Origin: Gemmatimonadota bacterium
Lineage (GTDB): Bacteria > Gemmatimonadota > Gemmatimonadetes > Gemmatimonadales > GWC2-71-9
DNA length: 5,135 bases
NCBI GenBank assembly: GCA_003220975.1
Contig: QHTX01000051.1
Location: forward strand, 1 to 5,135
Direction: 5' to 3'
The notes beneath the pieces were generated by a model. It worked only from the letters and a program-made list of their open reading frames with translations. It was not told the origin of the DNA and ran no database searches. Position 1 is the first letter of the stretch. Each line of letters starts with the position of its first letter. Shown one piece after another: positions 1 to 5,135 of this stretch. Made by a program: the position numbers and the translations under genes.

Positions 1-1
1 C

Positions 2-5
2 GAGG
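2..5 (+). promoter_or_regulatory. Ribosome binding site for tatA
   Basis: GAGG lies 5 bases before the ATG at 11, a good position for a Shine-Dalgarno element. It supports that ATG as the true tatA start. Only ten bases precede the gene in this window, so its promoter or upstream partner cannot be seen. Confidence 0.6.
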
Positions 6-10
6 CGCGT

Positions 11-262
11 ATGTTCGGGGACCTGTCGTTCAGCCACATCCTGATCCTGCTGCTCGTGCTCGTGCTGGTGTTCGGCGCGAAGCGGATTCCGGAGATCGGC
101 TCGTCGCTGGGGAAGGGGATCAAAGAGTTCCAGCGCAGCCTCAAGGACGCCGCGAGCGGCAACGATCAACCCCCGCCGGCGTCGCCGCCGCGCGCCATGC
201 AGCCCCCGGCGTCCTCCTCCCCCCTCTCTTCGGGCGGCGATCCGAAGCGCTTGAGCGACTAG
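11..262 (+). CDS. tatA: Sec-independent protein translocase subunit TatA (TatA/B/E family)
   Basis: This small subunit of the twin-arginine translocase is thought to oligomerise in the inner membrane to let folded proteins with RR signal peptides cross. The 83-residue product has the full family layout: a short N-terminal segment (MFGDLSF), one hydrophobic membrane helix at about residues 10-21 made mostly of Leu, Val and Ile, the Phe21-Gly22 hinge followed by KRIPEIG, and an amphipathic helix at about 28-47 (GSSLGKGIKEFQRSLKDA). A Pro/Ser-rich, probably disordered tail fills residues 53-76. Length is normal for TatA and short for TatB. The TatA/TatB split cannot be made firmly from one sequence, but the length and the GxxxGKGIKEF helix favour TatA. 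The polar position near the start of the membrane helix is His9, where E. coli TatA has Gln and TatB has Glu. The gene converges on the PpiD-like gene and its TAG overlaps that gene's stop. No tatC is visible in the window. Confidence 0.93.
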   Translation: MFGDLSFSHILILLLVLVLVFGAKRIPEIGSSLGKGIKEFQRSLKDAASGNDQPPPASPPRAMQPPASSSPLSSGGDPKRLSD

Positions 263-2097
263 GCGCCGCTCGGCGTCGTCGGGCGGAACAGCTCCTTGCG
301 CCGGTCCACGACCTTCGCCTGTGCGCGCAGCGCGGCGAGGTACTGCTGGATGCGCGCCTGCGCCACCGGGCGGAGCAGCGCTTCCCGCTGCTGATCGCGC
401 TGCTTGAGCCACGCCACCGAGTCCGCCGCCGTCCGGGCGATACCCTGCAGCAGGAAGAACTCTCCTCCCTCTCCCGCGAGCAGCCCCGTCCTCTGGCCCG
501 GTCGTAGGCCGAAGGCGGCGCCCAGCACGACGGGATCGCGCGCGAACTCGGGGGACGCGTTCACCCGCGTGAACGGCCCCAGCTTCTCCACCCGGACGCC
601 TCGCGCCCGGCCGGCGGCCAGCAGGTCGGGGGCGTCGCCCAACGCCGCGACCGTCTGCTGCGCCCGCTCGCGCGCCACCAGCTTCTTCTTCTCGTAGCGC
701 GCGGCGTCCTCCACGCGCCGCCGGAACTGCGCGAGCGGTGGCACGCCTTCAGCAAACAGCGAATCGAGCCGGAACACGTAGGCCGCCCGCTCCCCCTCGA
801 TCACGGGACTGGTCTCGCCCGGAGTCGCCTCGAAGGCCCACACGCCCACGTCGGGCACGACGTACTTCCCGAGCGTGAGCCGCTCGCCCTGGAGGAGCCT
901 GGGCGCGTGCGCGAGCGGCAGGTGGAGCACCTGTGCCGCGCTGTCCAGGCGCCGTCCGTCGGGCTGCTCGGCGGCGAGGCGGTCGAGCGTGTCGGTGCGG
1001 GCGTCCACCGCGTCGAGATGCTTCCCCTGGAGCGCGACGGCGACGAGAATGTGACGCGCGTGCACGGAGTCACCCTTCGCGGCGTCCACGCGGATCAGGT
1101 GATATCCGAACTGGGTCAGCACCGGTTGGCTCAGCTCGCCCGGCTTGAGGCGCAGCATGGCCGTGACGAACTGCGGGTCGAAACCCGACCCCACGCGCTT
1201 CACCCAGCCGAGATCGCCGCCCTGAGGGCCGGAGCCCGAGTCCGCCGATTCTTTCTTGGCGACGTCCTCGAACTTCGCGTGCCCGGCCGCAAGCTCGGCG
1301 TGCAGCCGCCGCACCGTGGCGAGCGCCGCCGCGGTGTCGGCCGCGTCCGGGACGCGCGGCTGCGCCACGAAGCTCAGCCAGGCAGTCGCCGGCCGCTTGA
1401 AATCCTTCTGGTGCGCCTCGTAGTAGCGCTGCAGCTCCGCATCCGAGAGCGGCGCGAGCGAATCCGGGATATCGCTCGCCCCCAGCATCAGCGCCGCGAC
1501 CGTCGCGGTCTCGTGCTGGTCGCGCCAGATGCGCCACAGCTTCGCGTCCGAGACGTAGATATCGGCCGTCAGGTACTCTTGCAGCTTCTGTTGGGGGAGA
1601 TAGTCGCGGTACAACGCCTCGATCTGCGAGGTGAACTCCGGACCGGCGCTCGCGAGGTAGCGCTGCCACTTGCTGATGTCGAATTGCCCGTTGGTCTGGA
1701 ACGTGGCATCCCGGATCACCTGCTGCACGATCTGCGGCGGCGGTGAGCTCCGGGCCGCCTCGATGATCTCGTCGTCCGACACCGTGATGCCGAGACCACG
1801 AAACGCGTGGTCCAAGAGAATCTTCTGAATGAACTGGTCGGCGACCTGGTTCTGAACCTGCTGCTCTTCCTCCCGGCTGAGCCGGGCGCCGCCCTGCTGG
1901 CGGCGATACTGCTCCAGTGCCGCCTGGTATTGCAGCTGGAACGGCTGCGACCGCACGATTTCGCCGTCCACCTTGAGCACCACATCGCGCCCGCCGGCGA
2001 TGAAGTCCGTGACCTGACCGTAGGCGAGCCAGCCGATGAAACTGATTGCGACGACCCAGAACACCGGCTTGGTGATTTCGCGCATCGCGCGCATCAT
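259..2097 (-). CDS. ppiD: Membrane-anchored periplasmic peptidyl-prolyl isomerase / chaperone, SurA/PpiD type
   Basis: The 612-residue product is predicted to be a chaperone tethered to the inner membrane that meets exported proteins on the periplasmic side. Residues about 11-29 (starting PVFWVVAISFIGWL) form an N-terminal membrane anchor with no cleavage site. A SurA_N-like helical region follows at about 40-235, with VDGEIVRSQPF near its start. A parvulin domain spans about 237-338, with the diagnostic GGDLGW at 293-298, Phe310 and the closing FGYHLIRVDA. A degenerate second parvulin-like module spans about 346-446: it opens with HARHILV and closes with PGETSPVIEGERAAYVF but lacks the GGDLG core. 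A further weak PGQ...GGEFFLLQGIA segment lies at 533-554. The architecture and length resemble E. coli PpiD (623 residues, known to lack isomerase activity). In the first module the usual N-terminal HILV histidine is missing (ATAWLSFV), so catalysis is uncertain. The MMRAM start offers ATG codons at 2097, 2094 and 2085; the first is taken because the anchor follows at the usual distance. The gene is divergent from the TPR gene. Confidence 0.88.
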   Translation of the reverse strand: MMRAMREITKPVFWVVAISFIGWLAYGQVTDFIAGGRDVVLKVDGEIVRSQPFQLQYQAALEQYRRQQGGARLSREEEQQVQNQVADQFIQKILLDHAFRGLGITVSDDEIIEAARSSPPPQIVQQVIRDATFQTNGQFDISKWQRYLASAGPEFTSQIEALYRDYLPQQKLQEYLTADIYVSDAKLWRIWRDQHETATVAALMLGASDIPDSLAPLSDAELQRYYEAHQKDFKRPATAWLSFVAQPRVPDAADTAAALATVRRLHAELAAGHAKFEDVAKKESADSGSGPQGGDLGWVKRVGSGFDPQFVTAMLRLKPGELSQPVLTQFGYHLIRVDAAKGDSVHARHILVAVALQGKHLDAVDARTDTLDRLAAEQPDGRRLDSAAQVLHLPLAHAPRLLQGERLTLGKYVVPDVGVWAFEATPGETSPVIEGERAAYVFRLDSLFAEGVPPLAQFRRRVEDAARYEKKKLVARERAQQTVAALGDAPDLLAAGRARGVRVEKLGPFTRVNASPEFARDPVVLGAAFGLRPGQRTGLLAGEGGEFFLLQGIARTAADSVAWLKQRDQQREALLRPVAQARIQQYLAALRAQAKVVDRRKELFRPTTPSGA

Positions 2098-2107
2098 AGC
2101 GGACCAG

Positions 2108-2112
2108 ACTCC
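2108..2112 (-). promoter_or_regulatory. Possible ribosome binding site for the PpiD-like gene
   Basis: On the minus strand GGAGT reads from 2112 to 2108, about 10 bases before the ATG at 2097. The spacing is slightly long, but it is the only purine-rich SD-like element before the start, and it fits the first of the three candidate ATG codons better than the later ones. Confidence 0.45.
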
Positions 2113-2139
2113 GGCGCAGAGCGGGTGAGAAGGGGCATA

Positions 2140-2168
2140 AGTCTAAAAACCACAACGCGAAAACTCAA
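2140..2168 (-). promoter_or_regulatory. Candidate sigma-70-type promoter for the PpiD-like gene
   Basis: Reading the minus strand, TTGAGT (2168-2163) matches the -35 consensus at four of six positions. After exactly 17 bases, TAGACT (2145-2140) matches the -10 consensus at four of six. Transcription would start near 2133, leaving a leader of about 35 bases before the ATG at 2097 that includes the GGAGT element. The region is visibly richer in A and T than the coding DNA on both sides. It is an eye-matched promoter with no experimental support, and the lineage's exact sigma preferences are not known to me. Confidence 0.45.
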
Positions 2169-2188
2169 GCGAACGGCGGCGTTTCCAA

Positions 2189-2218
2189 TTGACAGCCCGC
2201 CCGAGCAAACACTATCTT
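2189..2218 (+). promoter_or_regulatory. Candidate sigma-70-type promoter for the TPR-aroQ-peptidase operon
   Basis: A perfect -35 hexamer TTGACA (2189-2194) is followed after 18 bases by TATCTT (2213-2218), four of six matches to TATAAT. Transcription would begin near 2225, giving a very short leader of about 20 bases before the GTG at 2245. The -35 boxes of this promoter and the opposite one are only about 20 bases apart, so the two polymerases would bind back to back. This is the strongest promoter match in the window and supports 2245 as the gene start, since longer reading-frame extensions would begin upstream of it. Confidence 0.55.
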
Positions 2219-2244
2219 CCTTCAATTCTCCCAACCACTTAGCC

Positions 2245-4062
2245 GTGGCCTACACCAGCGAAATTGAAAAGCTCGAAAAGCGCTGGGCTGAAAACCCCAA
2301 GGGACGCAATTTCGCGCCCCTGGCGGATGCCTATCGCAAAGCGGGAGAACTAGATAGGGCCATCGAGCTCTGTAAGGCCGGGCTCGAGCGGCACCCCGAT
2401 TACGTCAGCGCCCACATCGTGTTCGGCCGGTGCATGATCGACCAGAAGAACGAGGCCGCCGCGTCCGACGTGTTTCGCAAGGTGCTGACGCTCGACCCCG
2501 AGAACGTACTCGGCCTCAAGATGCTCGCCGACATCGCCGAGCGCGGCAAGCGCTACGATGAGGCGGTGGAGTGGCTCAGCCGGTTGCTGTCTGCCGATCC
2601 CATGAACGGCGACGCGGCCGAAGCGCTGGCGCGCGCCAAGGGCAAGGCGGCACTGGCGGGGCAGGCGGTGCAGGCCGTGGCGACGCAGCCCACGGCACCG
2701 GTGCGGGCGGTGTCGGCGGCGCCCCCCGCGCGCCCCCCGCGCCCCGCGCCCCCCGCGCCCCCCGCGCCCCCCGCGGCTGCCGCGCGCCCGGCCCCCAGGG
2801 CGACCCCTGCACCCTCGGCGCGCCCCGCGCCCCCTCCGCCCTCGCGCCCCGCGCCCCCCGCGCCGCCACGAGCAACGCCTGAGCCCGTTGTGCGGCTCGT
2901 GCCCGAGGAGAAGACCGCCCCGATGGCGAAGCCCGACTTGCTGGTCGAGCACGTGTCGGAGCGACCGTCCGCCCCGGACATCGCCGCCGCGGGTACGCCG
3001 CAGGACATCGAGACGTTCGACGGTACCATCGACATCGATGCGGCAGCGCATGGCGCGGCCAGGGCCGATGGGATCGAGGTGCAGGAAGAGGTGGTGCTCG
3101 AGCCGCGCGCGATGGAAGTCGAGGGGCTGGCGCATACGCAGTACGAGAGCGGCATGTTCGCGCCGCCACCCCAGGCGGCGGAGCCGCAGGAGGATCTGCC
3201 GACGATCGACTTGCCGCTGATCATGCCCGATGACTTGGTCGAGCCGCCCCCACCTCCCGTCGCAGCAGCCCCCGCGGCGGCTCCGCCGCCGGCGGTCCGG
3301 CTCGCGGACGACGACGGCGCCGCGGACACGGCCACGCTGTCGCGCGCCGAGCCGGTGCTGACCGAGACGATGGCCGAGCTCTATCTGAGGCAGGGGCACC
3401 AGGAAGACGCGCTCCGGGTGTACCAGGCGCTGCTGACGCAGCGACCGGGCGACGCGCGCCTGCGAGCGCGGGTCCAAGCGCTTTCCCCCGGCGGCATGGG
3501 GAGAGGGAGAACGGGTGAGTCGCTACCCAGCTTCTTGAAGCGGATTCTGGCCGGCCGGCTGCCTGCGGCCGCGCCGGATCCGATCGCTCCGGCTCCCACT
3601 CTGCCTCCCCTTCCGCCGTCCGATCCGACGCCCGAGGTGGGCGGTGGCTCGCCGCTCGCGGGCGCGTTCGCGTCGCTCGGGCTCGAGGCGGAGCCTGAAT
3701 TCACCGCGCCGGGCGAAGCGACGCGGCCGGCGGCGGACAGCATCTCGCTCGATGCGGTGTTCGGCGAGGCGGCGCCCCCCCCGCCCGCGGCGCCGTCCGT
3801 CGACGCGACAGCGCCGCCTCCAGCGCCGTCGTCGCCGCTCCAGCCCCCCCCGTCCCCATCACAGACGGGTGGGTTCTCGTTCGATCAGTTCTTCAGCGCG
3901 GCTGCCGCGCCCCCCGCGCCGCCGGCCCCGGCTCCTGTTGCGCCCCCCGCGCCGCCACCGCGGCCGTCGGGCCGCACGTCTGGTCCCAGGCCGGCCGCGC
4001 CCGGGGAAGATGAGGGCGACCTCGATCAGTTCCAGGCCTGGCTGCGGGGCCTCAAGTCCTAG
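2245..4062 (+). CDS. TPR-repeat protein with long Pro/Ala-rich linkers
   Basis: The product is 605 residues long and has no signal peptide or membrane helix, so it is probably cytoplasmic. Three consecutive TPR units occupy about residues 20-121, with typical breaks at HPDY, LDPEN and ADPMN. A disordered linker rich in Pro, Ala and Arg runs from about 150 to 212, an acidic stretch from about 230 to 335 (with IDLPLIMPDD), another Pro/Ala segment at 334-350, and then a lone fourth TPR at 371-404 (TETMAELYLRQGHQEDAL). The tail is disordered but carries SLDAVFG (501-507), FSFDQFF (544-550) and a final DLDQFQAWLRGLKS. TPRs bind proteins, so a scaffold or adaptor role is inferred; no partner or catalytic activity can be named. 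The GTG start at 2245 is chosen because it follows the promoter and opens directly into the helix AYTSEIEKLEKRW; the reading frame stays open upstream only as antisense of the PpiD-like gene. The next in-frame ATG lies inside the second TPR. The first codons are unusually A-rich and include CTA and AGG. The stop TAG shares a base with the aroQ start. Confidence 0.85.
   Translation: MAYTSEIEKLEKRWAENPKGRNFAPLADAYRKAGELDRAIELCKAGLERHPDYVSAHIVFGRCMIDQKNEAAASDVFRKVLTLDPENVLGLKMLADIAERGKRYDEAVEWLSRLLSADPMNGDAAEALARAKGKAALAGQAVQAVATQPTAPVRAVSAAPPARPPRPAPPAPPAPPAAAARPAPRATPAPSARPAPPPPSRPAPPAPPRATPEPVVRLVPEEKTAPMAKPDLLVEHVSERPSAPDIAAAGTPQDIETFDGTIDIDAAAHGAARADGIEVQEEVVLEPRAMEVEGLAHTQYESGMFAPPPQAAEPQEDLPTIDLPLIMPDDLVEPPPPPVAAAPAAAPPPAVRLADDDGAADTATLSRAEPVLTETMAELYLRQGHQEDALRVYQALLTQRPGDARLRARVQALSPGGMGRGRTGESLPSFLKRILAGRLPAAAPDPIAPAPTLPPLPPSDPTPEVGGGSPLAGAFASLGLEAEPEFTAPGEATRPAADSISLDAVFGEAAPPPPAAPSVDATAPPPAPSSPLQPPPSPSQTGGFSFDQFFSAAAAPPAPPAPAPVAPPAPPPRPSGRTSGPRPAAPGEDEGDLDQFQAWLRGLKS
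2721..2775 (+). repeat. C-rich low-complexity repeat with (GCGCCCCCC)3 inside the TPR gene
   Basis: Three perfect in-frame copies of the 9-base unit GCGCCCCCC lie at 2746-2772, each encoding Ala-Pro-Pro, preceded by degenerate copies from 2721. Six runs of at least four C fall between 2722 and 2772, so the minus (template) strand carries G runs with 3-5 base loops. A looser continuation of similar Pro/Ala/Arg coding DNA extends to about 2871. The repeat encodes part of the disordered linker of the TPR protein and looks like expansion by slippage within the gene, since the frame is kept. Confidence 0.8.
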
Positions 4063-4514
4063 TGCCCCCCCACATCGCGGTGCTGAACGGCCCCAACCTG
4101 AACTTGCTGGGGGAGCGCGAGCCCGAGGTGTACGGGCGGGCGACCTTGGCGGAGGTCGAAGCCCGCACCCGCGAGCGGGCGCGTACGCTCGGCGTGGAGC
4201 TCGAGTGGTGCCAGACGAACCACGAGGGCGAGCTGGTGGAGGCGATCCAGCAGCTCTCCGGGAAGGCGGACGGCGCGGTGATCAACGCCGCCGCGTTCAC
4301 GCATACCAGCCTCGCGGTGCGGGACGCGCTGCTCGCCGTGCGCGTGCCGTTCGTCGAGGTGCATCTCTCGAACATCTTCGGGCGCGAGCCGGAGCGGCGC
4401 CGTTCGCTGCTCGCGGACGTGGCGGTGGGCGTGGTGGCGGGGTTCGGCGCCGAGAGCTATCGGCTGGGACTCGAGGGCCTCGTGGGCTATCTCCAGTCCC
4501 GCCATGGGCGCTGA
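4062..4514 (+). CDS. aroQ: 3-dehydroquinate dehydratase, type II
   Basis: It dehydrates 3-dehydroquinate to 3-dehydroshikimate, the third step of the shikimate pathway to aromatic amino acids; the type II enzyme is a cytoplasmic dodecamer. The 150-residue length is standard. Family motifs run in order: NGPNLNLLG at 9-17, REPEVYG at 19-25 with Arg19 and the catalytic base Tyr24, NHEGELVEAIQ at 53-63, INAAAFTHTS at 74-83 with Asn75 and His81, VEVHLSN at 98-104 with catalytic His101, then Arg108 and Arg112. These positions match the well-studied Mycobacterium tuberculosis enzyme as I recall it, and no key residue is missing. The lid area has RERE-like charge (GREPERRRS), slightly different from the common AREEFRRHS. 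The GTG start shares its G with the upstream stop (TAGTG) and no strong SD sits before it, so translation is probably coupled to the TPR gene. A later GTG at 4080 would remove the first beta strand and is unlikely. The gene overlaps the next by 11 bases. Confidence 0.96.
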   Translation: MPPHIAVLNGPNLNLLGEREPEVYGRATLAEVEARTRERARTLGVELEWCQTNHEGELVEAIQQLSGKADGAVINAAAFTHTSLAVRDALLAVRVPFVEVHLSNIFGREPERRRSLLADVAVGVVAGFGAESYRLGLEGLVGYLQSRHGR

Positions 4515-5135
4515 TCGGCGGCGCGCGCGCCAGGAGGCGCTCGTGCGCGCGCTCGCGACCGAGGAGCTGGACGGGCTGCTCGTCACCTCGCGCGCCAACA
4601 TCCGCTACCTGACGGGCTTCAGCGGATCGGCCGCGCTGGTGATGGTGACGCGCGCCGACGTGCTGCTGGTGACGGACTTCCGCTACGACGAGCAGGCGCG
4701 CGCGGAAGCCGGCGCGGTGGCGCGCGTCGAGGTGGAGAGTACGAGCGTGTGGGACCGGTTCTTCAAGGAGCTGGCCACGCTCGGGCCGCTCACGTCGCTC
4801 GGGTACGAGGCGCACGCGCTCACGGTCCACGACGCTGAGCGGCTCGGGGGGGCGGGCGGCGCGGGGAAGGCGTGGCGGTGGCAGGCGACCACCGAGCTGG
4901 TGGAGCGGTTGCGCGCGGCGAAGGACGCCGGGGAAGTGGCGGCGATTCGGACCGCGGCGACGCTCGCCGGCGAGGCGCTGCGTCAGACGCTCACGCTCGT
5001 GCGCCCGGGGATGACGGAGCTCGAGATCGCGGGTCTGCTCGAGGGCGCGCTGCGGCGGCTTGGCAGCGAGGGGCACCCGTTCTCGACGATCGTGGCCTCG
5101 GGCCCGCGGACCGCGCTGCCGCACGCACGCTCGAG
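4504..5135 (+). CDS. Aminopeptidase P / Xaa-Pro peptidase family protein (M24B), N-terminal part
   Basis: This is probably a metal-dependent cytoplasmic peptidase that removes the N-terminal residue before proline or splits X-Pro dipeptides. The window ends after 210 codons; relatives of this short type are about 350-370 residues, so a little over half is present. Residues about 10-130 form the creatinase-type N-terminal domain, with LLVTSRANIRYLTGFSGS at 25-42 and VTDFRYDEQA at 56-65. The family's transition motif follows (LRAAKDAGEVAAIRTAA, 136-152), and then the start of the M24 pita-bread fold, with GHPFSTIVASG at 190-200 and the substrate-pocket His207 in LPHARS. The metal ligands (two Asp, one His, two Glu) lie beyond the end and cannot be checked. 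The start is the ATG at 4504, inside the last codons of aroQ, with no clear SD, suggesting coupled translation. A Gly/Ala-rich patch at 115-121 contains a G7 tract. The choice between PepP-like and PepQ-like activity cannot be made here. Confidence 0.9.
   Translation, partial: MGADRRRARQEALVRALATEELDGLLVTSRANIRYLTGFSGSAALVMVTRADVLLVTDFRYDEQARAEAGAVARVEVESTSVWDRFFKELATLGPLTSLGYEAHALTVHDAERLGGAGGAGKAWRWQATTELVERLRAAKDAGEVAAIRTAATLAGEALRQTLTLVRPGMTELEIAGLLEGALRRLGSEGHPFSTIVASGPRTALPHARS

Noticed and set aside
228..247. Inverted repeat CTTCGG-N8-CCGAAG near the end of tatA as a bidirectional terminator
   Set aside because: The 6-bp stem is real, but neither side is followed by a T tract. It lies inside tatA coding sequence, and the loop is long for a strong hairpin.
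264..275. Small hairpin CGCC/GGCG just past the tatA stop
   Set aside because: A four-pair stem with no T run is expected by chance in such GC-rich DNA, so it is not called a terminator.
907..1746. Long plus-strand open frame of 279 codons inside the PpiD-like gene
   Set aside because: It is rich in Arg, Gly and Leu with no domain, as expected for the antisense of a GC-rich gene. The opposite strand encodes a clear parvulin-family protein.
2125..2127. Alternative GTG start for the TPR gene
   Set aside because: It is in frame but has no SD, lies upstream of the rightward promoter, and would add 40 residues without recognisable homology.
1070..2155. Minus-strand 361-codon frame overlapping the PpiD-like gene in another frame
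   Set aside because: It is a shifted frame of the same strand, of Arg/Gly/Ala-rich composition, with no recognisable motif.
1807..2244. Upstream extension of the TPR reading frame
   Set aside because: The frame stays open by chance because it is antisense to the PpiD-like gene. The extension has no TPR or other recognisable content, and it would begin upstream of the good promoter at 2189-2218.
2350..3477. Minus-strand 375-codon frame and other frames opposite the TPR gene
   Set aside because: The Arg/Gly-rich low-complexity translation mirrors the Pro/Ala repeats of the TPR gene. There is no independent start signal or domain.
4297..5124. Minus-strand 275-codon frame opposite aroQ and the peptidase gene
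   Set aside because: Both plus-strand genes have full family motifs here, and the antisense product is Arg-rich and featureless.

Overview
The window is a compact, very GC-rich (roughly 70%) bacterial chromosomal segment with housekeeping content. It holds five protein-coding genes and nearly no spare DNA. I see no tRNA, rRNA, CRISPR array, insertion sequence, integrase or other sign of mobility. The protein styles (a TatA beginning MFG with the hinge FGAKRIPEIG, a PpiD-like parvulin beginning MMRxMRE, and a Pro/Ala-rich TPR protein upstream of aroQ and an aminopeptidase P gene) look to me most like Gemmatimonadota. That assignment is from memory of the family and not from a search; Acidobacteriota or a myxobacterium-like lineage remain possible.

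Layout, left to right. (1) 11-262 (+): tatA, a small Tat translocase subunit. (2) 259-2097 (-): a large membrane-anchored periplasmic peptidyl-prolyl isomerase/chaperone of the SurA/PpiD type. It converges on tatA so tightly that both stop codons sit in one CTAG palindrome. (3) 2098-2244: a 147-bp, comparatively AT-rich divergent intergenic region with one good promoter candidate facing each way. (4) 2245-4062 (+): a 605-residue TPR protein with long proline/alanine linkers. (5) 4062-4514 (+): aroQ, type II 3-dehydroquinate dehydratase. (6) 4504-5135 (+): the first 210 residues of a creatinase/aminopeptidase P-family peptidase, cut by the window end.

The three rightward genes form a tight overlapping operon: TPR/aroQ share one base in TAGTG and aroQ/peptidase overlap by 11 bases, probably all driven from the promoter at 2189-2218. 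The left half is about the envelope: TatA exports folded proteins, and the PpiD-like protein would assist folding of exported proteins just outside the inner membrane. The right half pairs a probable TPR scaffold with a shikimate-pathway enzyme and a proline-specific peptidase, with no obvious shared pathway.

I found no convincing new system. The points most worth a second look are the reciprocally degenerate parvulin modules in the PpiD-like protein, the repeated short acidic/aromatic motifs in the otherwise disordered tail of the TPR protein, the single-palindrome convergent stop overlap, and the slippage-prone C and G tracts.
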